Notes: generated by a model from the sequence alone, not told the origin. A DNA stretch of 64,000 bases from Sphingobacteriaceae bacterium (GCA_947460875.1 CANHGR010000003.1:170674-234673), one strand, 5' to 3'. Shown: positions 46,396 through 56,026, counted from the stretch's first letter. Made by a program: numbers and translations.

Positions 46396-47727
46396 CTACT
46401 TCAGCAGCTTAGCTATTGCATCATCAACTTTACCGAAATTGAAATGCTTTAAAGTCATTTCAAAAGCGGCTACAATTTCTTCGTTATAAAGATTACCGAT
46501 GCTTCCTTCATGTGTATATGTAACTTTCGCGGGAGCTATAAATTCTTTCCTTTCAATCTCCAAACCAACTTTTTTATACGCTTCTCTGAACGGCACGCCT
46601 TTTAGAACCTCTTCGTTTACGGCTTCCACGCTGAACAGATATAAATATTTCTCGTCCTTCAGGATATCTTCTTTTACGCTGATATGTTGCAACATAAATG
46701 TAGCAATCCCTAAACAATCATTTAGGGATTGGAAGGATGGAAATAAATTTTCCTTTAGTAATTGCAAATCCCTGTGGTAACCTGAAGGCAGATTAGTTGT
46801 CATCATTGCAATCTCATTCGGCAGCGCCTGAATCTTATTACATCTCGACCTGATCAGCTCAAAAACATCTGGGTTCTTTTTATGAGGCATGATGCTCGAG
46901 CCGGTTGTCAGCTCGTCCGGAAAACTAATAAACGAGAAATTCTGATTGATGAACAAACATACATCCATCGAGAATTTTGCTAGCGTTGCTGCAACAGAAG
47001 ACATCGCTTGTGCCAGAATTCTTTCAGATTTTCCTCTTCCCATCTGGGCATAAACCACGTTATAGTTTAACGAATCGAAACCGAGGAGTTCGGTGGTCAT
47101 CGTCCGATTTAGAGGAAACGAAGAACCATAACCGGCGGCAGATCCCAACGGATTTTTATTGCAGATCTTCCATGCTGCAAGTAGCATTTCCATATCGTCC
47201 GCGAGGCTTTCAGCATAGGCTCCAAACCAAAGTCCGAAGGAAGAGGGCATAGCGATCTGCAAATGGGTATATCCCGGTAGGAGCTTATCTTTATGCGCTT
47301 CGCTTAGAGTAATTAATTGATTGAAAAGCACTTCGGTACTTTCAGATAAAACTTTGATCTGATCTCTGAAGAATAGTTTCAGATCGACTAAAACCTGATC
47401 ATTTCTAGAACGCCCACTATGAATTTTTTTACCAGCGTCGCCAATTCGCTGTGTTAATAAAAGCTCTACTTGCGAATGAACATCTTCTATTCCATCTTCA
47501 ATAATGAATTTTCCGGCAGTGATATCCCGATAAATTGCCTTTAACTCTGTCTGAACGAGTAATAGCTCGTCTCTAGTAAGCAATCCAATACTCTCCAGCA
47601 TCTGCGTATGAGCCAGCGAACCGAGCACATCGAAAGCAGCCAAATGCAAATCCATTTCGCGGTCTTTTCCGACGGTGAAGGTTTCTACCAATTTTGCTGT
47701 TTCTTTATCTTTTTGCCACAATTTCAT
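46396..47727 (-). CDS. argH: Argininosuccinate lyase
   Basis: A 443-residue enzyme of the fumarase/aspartase superfamily that splits argininosuccinate to arginine and fumarate. Family marks: SGRSRNDQVLVDLKLFFRD, PGYTHLQIAMPSSFGLW, and the signature TGSSIMPHKKNPDVFELIR. It is the last arginine gene of the cluster, separated from argE by 133 bases. Confidence 0.95.
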   Translation of the reverse strand: MKLWQKDKETAKLVETFTVGKDREMDLHLAAFDVLGSLAHTQMLESIGLLTRDELLLVQTELKAIYRDITAGKFIIEDGIEDVHSQVELLLTQRIGDAGKKIHSGRSRNDQVLVDLKLFFRDQIKVLSESTEVLFNQLITLSEAHKDKLLPGYTHLQIAMPSSFGLWFGAYAESLADDMEMLLAAWKICNKNPLGSAAGYGSSFPLNRTMTTELLGFDSLNYNVVYAQMGRGKSERILAQAMSSVAATLAKFSMDVCLFINQNFSFISFPDELTTGSSIMPHKKNPDVFELIRSRCNKIQALPNEIAMMTTNLPSGYHRDLQLLKENLFPSFQSLNDCLGIATFMLQHISVKEDILKDEKYLYLFSVEAVNEEVLKGVPFREAYKKVGLEIERKEFIAPAKVTYTHEGSIGNLYNEEIVAAFEMTLKHFNFGKVDDAIAKLLK

Positions 47728-47744
47728 TTTATTAGTATTAAGAG

Positions 47745-47853
47745 GTGTGTATTGCGTATTAAGACCGGTGTATTATTACCGCAGTACCTATATCGTGTTT
47801 ATAATAAATAAAGTTTACTAATTAATTATATAGATTCAAGCCGCAATACGCAC
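47745..47853. repeat. Imperfect inverted repeat between argE and argH
   Basis: GTGTGTATTGCG at 47745-47756 and CGCAATACGCAC at 47842-47853 are inverted copies with one mismatch, about 85 bases apart. The interior is AT-rich without ORF. Confidence 0.4.
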
Positions 47854-47860
47854 ATCCGTC

Positions 47861-48922
47861 TCACACAATTCGTTCTAACATCTTTATATACATCTCCACC
47901 CCCTCAATTATCTCACTCACAAAGATAAACTCATCTGCCATATGTGACCTCACCGAGTCACCGGGACCAATTTTTACCGAGGGAATAGTCAGCAAAGCTT
48001 GATCGCTCATGGTTGGAGAGCCGTAGGTCTTTAAACCCAAGGACACCCCTCCTATAACTATGGGATGATCTTTTTTGATAGATGACGGCCTTAATCGCAA
48101 TGATCTTGGCTCAACGGCACAATTCACATTATTCCGGATGATATCCAGCACCTCCTCATTTGAGTATGCATCCGTCACACGAACATCAACGGTAAACTCA
48201 CAACTCGCCGGAACAACATTGTGTTGAGTGCCTGCCTTGATCAGTGTGACAGACATTTTTACCTGACCAAACATCTCCGAAATTTTCGGAAACTGATATT
48301 TTCGGAACCATTCAATATCTCGCATCGCTGTATAAATGGCATTTTCGCCCTCATCACGTGCAGCGTGGCCCGCTTTACCTGATGCGACACAATCGAGTAC
48401 CAATAGGCCTTTTTCTGCAATGGCTAATTGCATAAGGGTTGGTTCGCCGACAATCGCAAAATCCAAGGTTCCAAGTTCAGCAAGGATCGATTCGATACCG
48501 CCTCGTCCGGAAATCTCCTCTTCGGCAGTTGCCGCGAGGCAGAAATTATATCGTAAATCTTCTTTACCGTAAAAATATAAGAAAGTGGCAATTAACGAGA
48601 CTAAGGGCCCTCCTGCGTCATTACTTCCTAATCCAAAGAGTTTATCGTCCACCACCTCAGCCTTAAAGGGATCACGAGTATAGCCTTCGTTTGGTTTTAC
48701 CGTATCAAGATGTGAGTTAAGTAGGATAGTGGGCTTTGCCGCGTCAAAGTGCTTATTGTAGGTCCAAATATTATTCTTTTTGCGATTTACTTGAATATTA
48801 CGCTGTTTTAAAAATAACTCAATAGCATCCGCAGTTTGATCTTCTTCCCGACTAAAAGAGGGGATTTGAATCAATTTTTTTAGTAAGCCTATGCACTCAT
48901 CTGTTACTTTTTCCAACATCAT
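47861..48922 (-). CDS. argE: M20 family acetylornithine deacetylase-like hydrolase
   Basis: A 353-residue zinc hydrolase of the ArgE/DapE family. Metal ligands: LNSHLDTVKPNEG, GLGSNDAGGPLVSL, AATAEEEISGRGGIES and a C-terminal SHMADEFI. Within an arginine operon it most likely deacylates N-acetyl- or N-succinyl-citrulline/ornithine, releasing the free intermediate. It begins one base after proC. Confidence 0.88.
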   Translation of the reverse strand: MMLEKVTDECIGLLKKLIQIPSFSREEDQTADAIELFLKQRNIQVNRKKNNIWTYNKHFDAAKPTILLNSHLDTVKPNEGYTRDPFKAEVVDDKLFGLGSNDAGGPLVSLIATFLYFYGKEDLRYNFCLAATAEEEISGRGGIESILAELGTLDFAIVGEPTLMQLAIAEKGLLVLDCVASGKAGHAARDEGENAIYTAMRDIEWFRKYQFPKISEMFGQVKMSVTLIKAGTQHNVVPASCEFTVDVRVTDAYSNEEVLDIIRNNVNCAVEPRSLRLRPSSIKKDHPIVIGGVSLGLKTYGSPTMSDQALLTIPSVKIGPGDSVRSHMADEFIFVSEIIEGVEMYIKMLERIV

Positions 48923-48923
48923 A

Positions 48924-49730
48924 CTATTCTTTGTTGTACAAACTCGATGCTTTAAGAGCGGAAAGTTTGATACCTTTTATTAGCGAAGAGCTAAATCCCT
49001 GATGTTCCATTTCGTTTAAACCGACAATTGTACAACCTTTTGGCGAGGTTACTTTGTCAATTTCAATCTCAGGGTGACTGCCGTTCAATAACAGTAAATC
49101 CGCCGCGCCCTTTGCTGTTTGAACAGCCATTCTGAGGGCTTCATCAGCGTGAAATCCAATTTCTACACCGCCTTGAGACGCTGCCCGTATCGCCCTTAAG
49201 AAAAACGCTGTTCCGCATGAACATAAAGCAGTTGCTGAAGTCATTAGATCTTCATGAATTTCGGCTACTGAACCAACCTTCCCGAACATCTCTTTTACCA
49301 TGTCCATTTCTGCACGACCTGCACTTTCTGTAGCGATACAAGTCATGGATTGCTGTATAGAAATTGCCGTATTCGGCATTGTCCGAACCACTTTAGCACC
49401 CGACTTTAAACCCGCAGCGATATCGGCACAACTTACGCCGGCAATCACCGAAATAACTAGCTGATCTGTTACTACAGGTTTAATTTCGGCCAAAATGTTC
49501 TTCAATTGCTGCGGCAAAACAGCAAGAATGACAATAGAAGCACTTTTTGCTGCTTCAACATTATCACTGCTTGTTTCAAAGCCCTGATCCGCATATTCAG
49601 CCAAATACTTTGCATTTCTACGTGTTAGAGTTACTTGTCCGGCTTGACAATAATTCCCCTTGACAAGACCTTTTGCAAGCGACAAGCCGATGTTTCCGCT
49701 GCCGATGATGGCAATTTTATCTTTTCTCAT
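48924..49730 (-). CDS. proC: Pyrroline-5-carboxylate reductase
   Basis: A 268-residue NADPH enzyme, the last step of proline synthesis. The Rossmann start IAIIGSGNIGLSLAKGLV and the C-terminal motif TALCSCGTAFFLRAIRAASQGGVEIG identify the family; the ending STALCSC contains extra cysteines. I use the ATG at 49730. Its place inside the arginine operon links proline and arginine supply, both from glutamate. Confidence 0.92.
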   Translation of the reverse strand: MRKDKIAIIGSGNIGLSLAKGLVKGNYCQAGQVTLTRRNAKYLAEYADQGFETSSDNVEAAKSASIVILAVLPQQLKNILAEIKPVVTDQLVISVIAGVSCADIAAGLKSGAKVVRTMPNTAISIQQSMTCIATESAGRAEMDMVKEMFGKVGSVAEIHEDLMTSATALCSCGTAFFLRAIRAASQGGVEIGFHADEALRMAVQTAKGAADLLLLNGSHPEIEIDKVTSPKGCTIVGLNEMEHQGFSSSLIKGIKLSALKASSLYNKE

Positions 49731-49731
49731 A

Positions 49732-50517
49732 TTATTCAATTAATCGTGTACCGAATACCTTTAAATTGACGGTGGAAAGTTCTTCGGCCTTGCCAATATA
49801 CACATCTTTAACACCGTTTTTAATGGCCTCAAACGCATTATGCAGTTTGGGGATCATGCCTCCGGCAATAATTCCCTGACCCTTTAAGCTTTCGTATTCA
49901 GACGATTTTATTTCCGATATTAAAGAAAAGTCATCGTCAACATCCCTTAAAACACCTTTTTTCTCAAAGCAATAGACTAAACTGGTTTCATAGACACCTG
50001 ATAATGCTACGGCGAGGGCTGAAGCGATGGTATCCGCATTAGTGTTTAATAATTGTCCTTCACCATCATGGGTAATCGCGGAGAAAACCGGTACCAGGCC
50101 TTCTTCTAATAATGTTTTTATCACTTGCTCGGATACCGAGCTTTCATCGATATCGCCAACAAAACCATAATCGATCTCTTTTACCGGACGCTTTTTAGCA
50201 CGGATTGCATTGCCGTCGGCACCGGTCATTCCGATTGCATTACAATTTCTGAACTGAAGCTGAGCAACGATATTTTTGTTGATCAGTCCGGCATAAACCA
50301 TCGTTACAAGACGAAGGGTTTCAAGATCTGTAATCCTCCGTCCCTCAACCATTTTTGCCTCAATACCCATTTCAGCGGCCAATTTGGTGGCGGCTTTACC
50401 GCCTCCGTGGACCAATATCTTATATCCCGGCAGCGCAACAAAATCCTTCAGAAACTCTTGAAGTTTTTCTGAGCTATCAATTACATTTCCGCCAATCTTA
50501 ATGATATAGAGTCTCAT
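49732..50517 (-). CDS. argB: Acetylglutamate kinase
   Basis: A 261-residue amino-acid kinase. N-terminal IIKIGGNVID and LVHGGGKAATKLAAEMG bind ATP and substrate; VEGRRITDLETLRLV is conserved. The start is the ATG at 50517, which overlaps the argF' stop by four bases. It phosphorylates N-acetyl- or, in this branch, possibly N-succinyl-glutamate. Confidence 0.92.
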   Translation of the reverse strand: MRLYIIKIGGNVIDSSEKLQEFLKDFVALPGYKILVHGGGKAATKLAAEMGIEAKMVEGRRITDLETLRLVTMVYAGLINKNIVAQLQFRNCNAIGMTGADGNAIRAKKRPVKEIDYGFVGDIDESSVSEQVIKTLLEEGLVPVFSAITHDGEGQLLNTNADTIASALAVALSGVYETSLVYCFEKKGVLRDVDDDFSLISEIKSSEYESLKGQGIIAGGMIPKLHNAFEAIKNGVKDVYIGKAEELSTVNLKVFGTRLIE

Positions 50518-51473
50518 ACAAATGTTTCGAGCATTTTTTTCAACACCGCTTGCGCTGCCCACTCCCGATTTGCAGCTTCTTGTATCACTAAAGAATTTGG
50601 TCCATCTAAAATTTCTGAAGAGAGCTCCAAATCACGACGAACAGGCAAGCAATGCATCACCTTGGCATCATTTGTAATCTTCAGCTTCTCATTGTTCATC
50701 ATCCAGCCTTCGCCGGAGGTTAAAATTCTTCCGTATTCCTTGAACGATGACCAGTTCTTAACATACACATAGTCGGCTCCAGCGAGGGCCTTATCCTGAT
50801 CATGCGTGATCTTAGCACCATTTGTAAACTCTTCTGCTAGCTCGTATCCTTCCGGATGAACAATCGCAAAATCAAGCATTCCGTCCTTTTGGGCGCGGCA
50901 CATCCATTCAGAAAATGAATTAGGTACCGCTTGCGGAAGGGGTTTTACGTGAGGTGCCCAAGTTAGAACGACCCTTGGCTTGTGAACTTTTTTAGTTTCC
51001 TGTATCGTGATTAAATCTGCAAAACTTTGAAGCGGATGCAAAGTGGCACTTTCAAGGCTCACAACTGGCACACCACAATATTTCACAAATTTATTGAATA
51101 GCTCTTCGCTATAATCTTCATCCCTGTCTTCCAATTTAGGAAAAGCACGGATGGCGAGAATATCGCAATATTGACCCATTACGGCAGCCGCTTCGCGGAT
51201 ATGTTCTACTGTTGTGCCATTCATGGCAATATCTTTGATCTCCAGTCCCCAGCCTTCTTTGTCCATGTTCATGACGATAGGGGTCATGCCGAGGTTAAGA
51301 GCAGCTTTTTGGGTACTTAAGCGAGTACGGAGACTTGGGTTTAAGAAAATCAGACCGATAGTTTTATTAGTACCCAGGTACTGAAAAGCAAAGGGACTTT
51401 GTTTTAGCTCTAAAGCACTATCTACCATTTCCTGAAGATTGGAAACGTCTTTTACGGATGAGAAAACTTTCAT
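50514..51473 (-). CDS. argF': N-acetyl/N-succinyl-ornithine carbamoyltransferase
   Basis: A 319-residue transcarbamylase of the Bacteroidota argF' type, which acts on N-acylated ornithine rather than free ornithine. The carbamoyl-phosphate motif is FLNPSLRTRLSTQ (instead of SxRTR with Ser/Thr). The proline-rich loop WAPHVKPLPQAVPNSFSEWM is diagnostic of this branch. At the position that separates acetyl- from succinyl-specific enzymes (Glu in Xanthomonas, Pro in Bacteroides fragilis, from memory) this protein has Val89 (GTTVEHIRE). Confidence 0.9.
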   Translation of the reverse strand: MKVFSSVKDVSNLQEMVDSALELKQSPFAFQYLGTNKTIGLIFLNPSLRTRLSTQKAALNLGMTPIVMNMDKEGWGLEIKDIAMNGTTVEHIREAAAVMGQYCDILAIRAFPKLEDRDEDYSEELFNKFVKYCGVPVVSLESATLHPLQSFADLITIQETKKVHKPRVVLTWAPHVKPLPQAVPNSFSEWMCRAQKDGMLDFAIVHPEGYELAEEFTNGAKITHDQDKALAGADYVYVKNWSSFKEYGRILTSGEGWMMNNEKLKITNDAKVMHCLPVRRDLELSSEILDGPNSLVIQEAANREWAAQAVLKKMLETFV

Positions 51474-52618
51474 GACACGCTATATTCTTTTGTCAATATT
51501 GAATCAAATGCTGATAAAAATTTATCCGCATCTTCCTTGGTTAAATTCAAAGCTGGCAACAACCTGATTACGTTTGGCTTAGCTTCGCCGGTAAAGATAT
51601 GATACTTAAACAGCAGATCTTTCTTAGCGTGGAATAATTCTTCGGTCAAATCAATACCGATCATCAGCCCTCTGCCTCTAACTTCATTTATGTGCTCAAA
51701 TTTCTTCAGCTCAGTGATCAGATACTCTCCAACTAACTCAGCATTTTGAATAAGATTCTCCTGTTCCATCACTTCCAAAACCGCCAGACCTGCGGCACAA
51801 GCTAAATGATTTCCACCGAATGTTGTTCCAAGCATCCCATGCCATGGCTTGAATTTAGCTGCGATTGAAATTCCACCTATCGGGAAGCCGTTGCCCATTC
51901 CTTTCGCCATCGTATAGATATCGGCATTTACGCCTGCAAAATCATGGGAGTAGAATTTCCCGCTTCTTCCGTATCCGCATTGAACACTGTCGGCAATATA
52001 AACAGCATCATATTGATCACAAAGCGATCTGATCTTTCTTAGAAAATTCTCAGATGCAACTTTTATTCCGCCAACACCCTGAATTCCTTCAATGATTACA
52101 GACGATATCACATCTCCATGATCTATAAAAGCCTGTTCTAAAGCGAATTCATCGTTATGAGGTAGGAAGATTACATTCGGAGTTTCATTTATTGGCGCAA
52201 CAATTTTAGGATTATCTGTAACTGCTACCGCGAGAGAAGTTCTGCCGTGAAACGCGCCTTTAAATGCAATTACTTTCTTTTTGCCGTTATAAAAGGAGGC
52301 CAGTTTAAGTGCATTCTCATTTGCTTCTGCGCCTGAGCTGCAAAGAAATAACTGATAGTCTTCTTTGCCGGACATCTTGCCCAATTTTTCTGCGAGCTGT
52401 TGTTGCAATGGAATTTTAACTGAATTGGAATAGAACCCGACGTTGTTCAGTTGATCTGTTAATCTTTTTACATAGTGGGGGTGGGTATGACCTATAGAGA
52501 TGACTGCATGGCCGCCGTAAAGATCCAGATATTCTGATCCATCAGCTCCCCAGACAATACTTCCCTTTGCTTTAACGATTTCTATATCATTAAGTGGGTA
52601 AACGTCAAATATTTTCAT
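51470..52618 (-). CDS. argD: Acetylornithine aminotransferase family protein
   Basis: A 382-residue class III PLP aminotransferase. It shows FCSSGAEANENALKLA-like text (LFLCSSGAEANENALKLAS), the AFHGRTSLAV helix, IADSVQCGYGRSG and the PLP lysine in DIYTMAKGMGNGFPIG. In this operon it makes N-acylornithine. It overlaps argF' by four bases; a 449-base gap separates it from argC. Confidence 0.93.
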   Translation of the reverse strand: MKIFDVYPLNDIEIVKAKGSIVWGADGSEYLDLYGGHAVISIGHTHPHYVKRLTDQLNNVGFYSNSVKIPLQQQLAEKLGKMSGKEDYQLFLCSSGAEANENALKLASFYNGKKKVIAFKGAFHGRTSLAVAVTDNPKIVAPINETPNVIFLPHNDEFALEQAFIDHGDVISSVIIEGIQGVGGIKVASENFLRKIRSLCDQYDAVYIADSVQCGYGRSGKFYSHDFAGVNADIYTMAKGMGNGFPIGGISIAAKFKPWHGMLGTTFGGNHLACAAGLAVLEVMEQENLIQNAELVGEYLITELKKFEHINEVRGRGLMIGIDLTEELFHAKKDLLFKYHIFTGEAKPNVIRLLPALNLTKEDADKFLSAFDSILTKEYSVS

Positions 52619-53067
52619 TTTAATAAAGTTGTAGGTTATAAGTTTTAAGTCGCCTAAATCCTAACTTTCCCGATTGGAGAAATAAGCATTGCTTTAATTC
52701 CATTATATCCCTATTTAATTCTGTCTGACTTTCTTCAGGCAAATACTTCAGATGTTTGAAAGCAATTAAAAGCAGTCTGTTTCGCTTCCTGTTCCTAAAG
52801 AGATCTTTAAAAAACGTGCGAAATCATGTTGAGTAATTTTTTTACATCATTCGGCAATATTTGCCAGTATCGATAAAAAACATCGTCGCAACTGATTCGT
52901 TAACCCATATAGTTCGTATTTCGGAAACATCTTACTTTGTCCGTATATTTTTAATGTTGATTGAAGCACTTTTTGCCACACTTTTAACTCCTGATAACTT
53001 GCATCTCAAGAAGTTAGAACAAATCTATTACGTGAGAGCGTAAAACCTTACAACCAATAACTTAGAA
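52619..53067. other. Intergenic region within the arginine operon, no confirmed gene
   Basis: The gap between argC and argD is flanked by imperfect inverted copies of GTTGTAGGTT (52627-52636 and the complement near 53043-53053). On the minus strand an open frame without a good start (about 52624-52820, NRKRNRLLLIAFKHLKYLPE) has protein-like text and may be a gene relic; the 60-codon plus-strand ORF at 52861 looks like chance. No terminator was seen, so transcription may run through. Confidence 0.3.
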
Positions 53068-54048
53068 CTAAAAAGCCGTAGCTTTCAACCTCAATCCCGC
53101 TGTCTCATCCAACCCAAACATTAGATTCATATTCTGAACCGCCTGACCGCTAGCTCCTTTTGTTAAATTATCTATGATACTGACAATGAATAATTTACTA
53201 CCGTGCTTTTCCAAATAAATCAACGCCTTATTTGTATTCACTACTTGTTTTAAGTCGATATTCTTCTTACTCAAATGCGCAAATGGATGAGAAGCATAAA
53301 AATCTTCATAAAGTTGTTCGGCTTCTTCCAGACTCAGTTCACTTTCCAGATACATCGCTGCTAAGATTCCTCTTGTAAAATCGCCCCTTTGCGGGATGAA
53401 ATTGAGTTGTTTATCAAATGAGGATTGCAGTTGCGCCAGGCTCTGGCTAATTTCACTTAAATGTTGATGCTCAAAAGCTTTGTAAACCGAAAGGTTATTA
53501 TTTCTCCATGAAAAATGGGAGGTCTGTGATAAACCTTGCCCCGCTCCGGTCGAACCGGTTGTGGCATTGATATGCACTTCTGATATTAATAACCCGTTTT
53601 CCGCTAAAGGCATTAAACCAATTTGTATACACGTAGCAAAACAACCTGGATTAGCGATATTCTGTGCAGCCTTGATCGATTCTCTGTTTAATTCTGGCAA
53701 ACCGTAGATAAACTTACGTTTTGCGACTTCAGAATTTAGATTTAACCTAAAATCCTGAGAAAGATCGATTATCCTAACCTTATCCTCTACCGCGTTAGCT
53801 TCTAAAAATTTTCTTGCATCACCATGTCCCACACATAGAAACAACACATCTATTGCTTGGGAAATCTGATCAGTAAACTTCAAGTCGGTGTCTCCAAACA
53901 AATCAGCGTGAATATCTGAAATAGAATTGCCGGCATTGCTGCTACTGTTAACAAACACAATTTCAACTTCAGGATGATTAATTAATATCCTTAAAAGTTC
54001 TCCGCCAGTGTATCCGGCTCCACCAATAATTCCTACTCTAACCTTCAT
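53068..54048 (-). CDS. argC: N-acetyl-gamma-glutamyl-phosphate reductase
   Basis: A 326-residue NADPH enzyme. VGIIGGAGYTGGELLRIL binds NADPH; the catalytic cysteine is in NIANPGCFATCIQIGLMPL. Overlaps argG by 11 bases. Likely handles acetyl- or succinyl-glutamyl phosphate. Confidence 0.94.
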   Translation of the reverse strand: MKVRVGIIGGAGYTGGELLRILINHPEVEIVFVNSSSNAGNSISDIHADLFGDTDLKFTDQISQAIDVLFLCVGHGDARKFLEANAVEDKVRIIDLSQDFRLNLNSEVAKRKFIYGLPELNRESIKAAQNIANPGCFATCIQIGLMPLAENGLLISEVHINATTGSTGAGQGLSQTSHFSWRNNNLSVYKAFEHQHLSEISQSLAQLQSSFDKQLNFIPQRGDFTRGILAAMYLESELSLEEAEQLYEDFYASHPFAHLSKKNIDLKQVVNTNKALIYLEKHGSKLFIVSIIDNLTKGASGQAVQNMNLMFGLDETAGLRLKATAF

Positions 54049-55231
54049 TGCCGTTAACTTTATGATAGATCATCACCTGATTGCCGAATATTTTTGAAAA
54101 TCCTTTCACATCCTCACCACTCCAGGCATTATTCATTTCGCCATAGCTTCCAAATTTGCTCGACATCAGATCATGTTTAGATTCGATGCCGATGACCTGA
54201 AATCTATAGGGATTCAATTGTACAAATACTTTACCGCTTACCGTTTTCTGAGTATCGTTTAAAAATGCCTCCATATTGCGCATAACTGGATCATGAAATT
54301 GTCCTTCATGCAACCAGTTGCCATAAAACGATGCCAACTGATCTTTCCAGCTTAGCTGCCATTTGGTCAGGGTATGTTTCTCTAAAGTATGGTGTGCTTT
54401 AATAATAATCACAGGAGCAGCTGCTTCAAAGCCCACACGCCCTTTGATGCCAATTATGGTATCTCCAACATGGATATCTCTGCCGATGCCGTAGGGCTGC
54501 GCAATTGCTTGCAGTTTTTGAATTGCATGAACTGGCGACAGGGCCTCGCCGTCGATACCCACAAGTTCTCCTTTTGCAAAAATTAATTCTATTTTTCTCG
54601 GTTCAGTTTCAGAAACTTGAGTTGGCCAGGCTTCTTCGGGTAAAGTATCGTGAGAAGTGAGCGTTTCTTTTCCGCCGACAGATGTGCCCCAAATACCTTT
54701 ATTAATTGAGTACCTGGCTTTTTCAGCGCTGTATTCAACACCATGGGTTTTAAGATATTCTATTTCCGCTTCGCGGGATAGCTTCAAATCTCTGATAGGC
54801 GTGATGATCTCCACGCCTGGGATCAATATATTAAAGACCATATCAAACCTTACCTGATCGTTCCCTGCGCCTGTACTGCCATGAGCAACATAATCAGCAC
54901 CGATTTTTTTTACATAATTAGCTATCGCGGTAGCTTGACTTATACGCTCTGCGCTTACAGAAAGCGGATAAGTAGCATTTTTTAGCACATTGCCGAATAC
55001 AAGGTATTTGATGCAGGTCTCGTAATAATTTTCAGTTTCATCGACCACTGCATGGGATGCGACACCCAAAGCATACGCCCGCTCTTCAATAGCATTTAAT
55101 TCTTCTTCAGAAAACCCGCCAGTGTTGACGATCACGGAATGCACTTCCAGGTCGCGATCCTGAGACAAATAGATACAACAAAATGAGGTGTCTAGACCTC
55201 CGCTGAAAGCCAATACTACTTTCTTCTTCAT
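54038..55231 (-). CDS. argG: Argininosuccinate synthase
   Basis: A 397-residue ATP-dependent ligase joining citrulline and aspartate. The PP-loop is VVLAFSGGLDTSFCCIYL; STGAGNDQVRFD and GKETLTSHDTLPEEAWP follow. Follows the GNAT gene after 33 bases. Confidence 0.95.
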   Translation of the reverse strand: MKKKVVLAFSGGLDTSFCCIYLSQDRDLEVHSVIVNTGGFSEEELNAIEERAYALGVASHAVVDETENYYETCIKYLVFGNVLKNATYPLSVSAERISQATAIANYVKKIGADYVAHGSTGAGNDQVRFDMVFNILIPGVEIITPIRDLKLSREAEIEYLKTHGVEYSAEKARYSINKGIWGTSVGGKETLTSHDTLPEEAWPTQVSETEPRKIELIFAKGELVGIDGEALSPVHAIQKLQAIAQPYGIGRDIHVGDTIIGIKGRVGFEAAAPVIIIKAHHTLEKHTLTKWQLSWKDQLASFYGNWLHEGQFHDPVMRNMEAFLNDTQKTVSGKVFVQLNPYRFQVIGIESKHDLMSSKFGSYGEMNNAWSGEDVKGFSKIFGNQVMIYHKVNGNEG

Positions 55232-55264
55232 CTTCTTATTTTGTAAATGATTGAATATAATATG

Positions 55265-55945
55265 TTAAGCGAACATCAATTTGAGCGAACTTCTTAATTT
55301 TTCTTCAATACGCTCAAGCAGTGTTTGCTTCCTAACTACTTCATGTAATTTTTCTTCCTTCTCTTTCTCTCCTGCCAGGCTTGTCTTGTGTTCTATCTCC
55401 TTTGCCTTTTCTTCAGGATCCCATAGCATCGCAGTGCATAAGCAGTTCTTCCTTTCTTTCATAGTCAGGATATCGTAGTTGACACAACTCTGGCAGCCTT
55501 TCCAAAAATTTTCATCTTGCGTAAGCTCAGAATAGGTCACCGGCTCATAACCGAGTTCAGAATTAATCTTCATCACGGCAAGGCCGGTCGTTAATCCGAA
55601 TATTTTTGCGTCAGGATATAATTCTCTTGACAAATCAAAGACTCTCCTCTTAATCGCCTTCGCTAACCCAGCCTTACGGTATTTAGGACTAACGATCAAA
55701 CCAGAGTTAGCGACAAAACTGCCATCCCAAGTTTCGATATAACAAAAACCGGCCCAGGTGCCATCATTACGCACGGCTATTACAGCCTTACCTTCCAGCA
55801 TTTTAGTGGCAACGTATTCTGCTGTGCGTCTAGCAATGCCCGTACCCCGAGCCTTTGCCGACTCTGCCATCTCATCGCAGATCTCCTGTGCGTAGTTAAT
55901 GTGTTTCTCTGTTGCTGGGATTACAACAAAATCGTTTTCTTCCAT
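55265..55945 (-). CDS. GNAT acyltransferase, candidate N-acylglutamate synthase
   Basis: A 226-residue GNAT protein. The acyl-CoA loop reads SPKYRKAGLAKAIKRRVF, with VANSGLIVSPKYR before it. An odd cysteine cluster (WKGCQSCVNYD, then KNCLCTAML) near residues 152-174 could bind metal. The C terminus is a charged helix. It is the first gene of an operon that otherwise lacks argA and argJ, so N-acetyl- or N-succinyl-glutamate synthesis is the most likely role, with the leader region directly upstream. Confidence 0.75.
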   Translation of the reverse strand: MEENDFVVIPATEKHINYAQEICDEMAESAKARGTGIARRTAEYVATKMLEGKAVIAVRNDGTWAGFCYIETWDGSFVANSGLIVSPKYRKAGLAKAIKRRVFDLSRELYPDAKIFGLTTGLAVMKINSELGYEPVTYSELTQDENFWKGCQSCVNYDILTMKERKNCLCTAMLWDPEEKAKEIEHKTSLAGEKEKEEKLHEVVRKQTLLERIEEKLRSSLKLMFA

Positions 55946-55956
55946 TTTTTTAAAGA

Positions 55957-55997
55957 AAATCCGTTTTGAAGCGGAAAAGACTACGTTTTTAGTCTTT
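55957..55997 (-). terminator. Hairpins before the arginine operon, probable attenuator
   Basis: On the minus strand AAAGACTA/TAGTCTTT (8 bp, 55997-55976, loop AAAACG) is followed by TCCG/CGGA (55975-55960) and TTTTCTTT. Both lie between the leader ORF and the first structural gene. Confidence 0.5.
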
Positions 55998-56026
55998 GGA
56001 TTGTTAATAAATTGATTGATTAGTTA

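Noticed and set aside
52861..53043. Sixty-codon ORF between argC and argD
   Set aside because: Opposite strand to the operon, no start context, no recognisable pattern.
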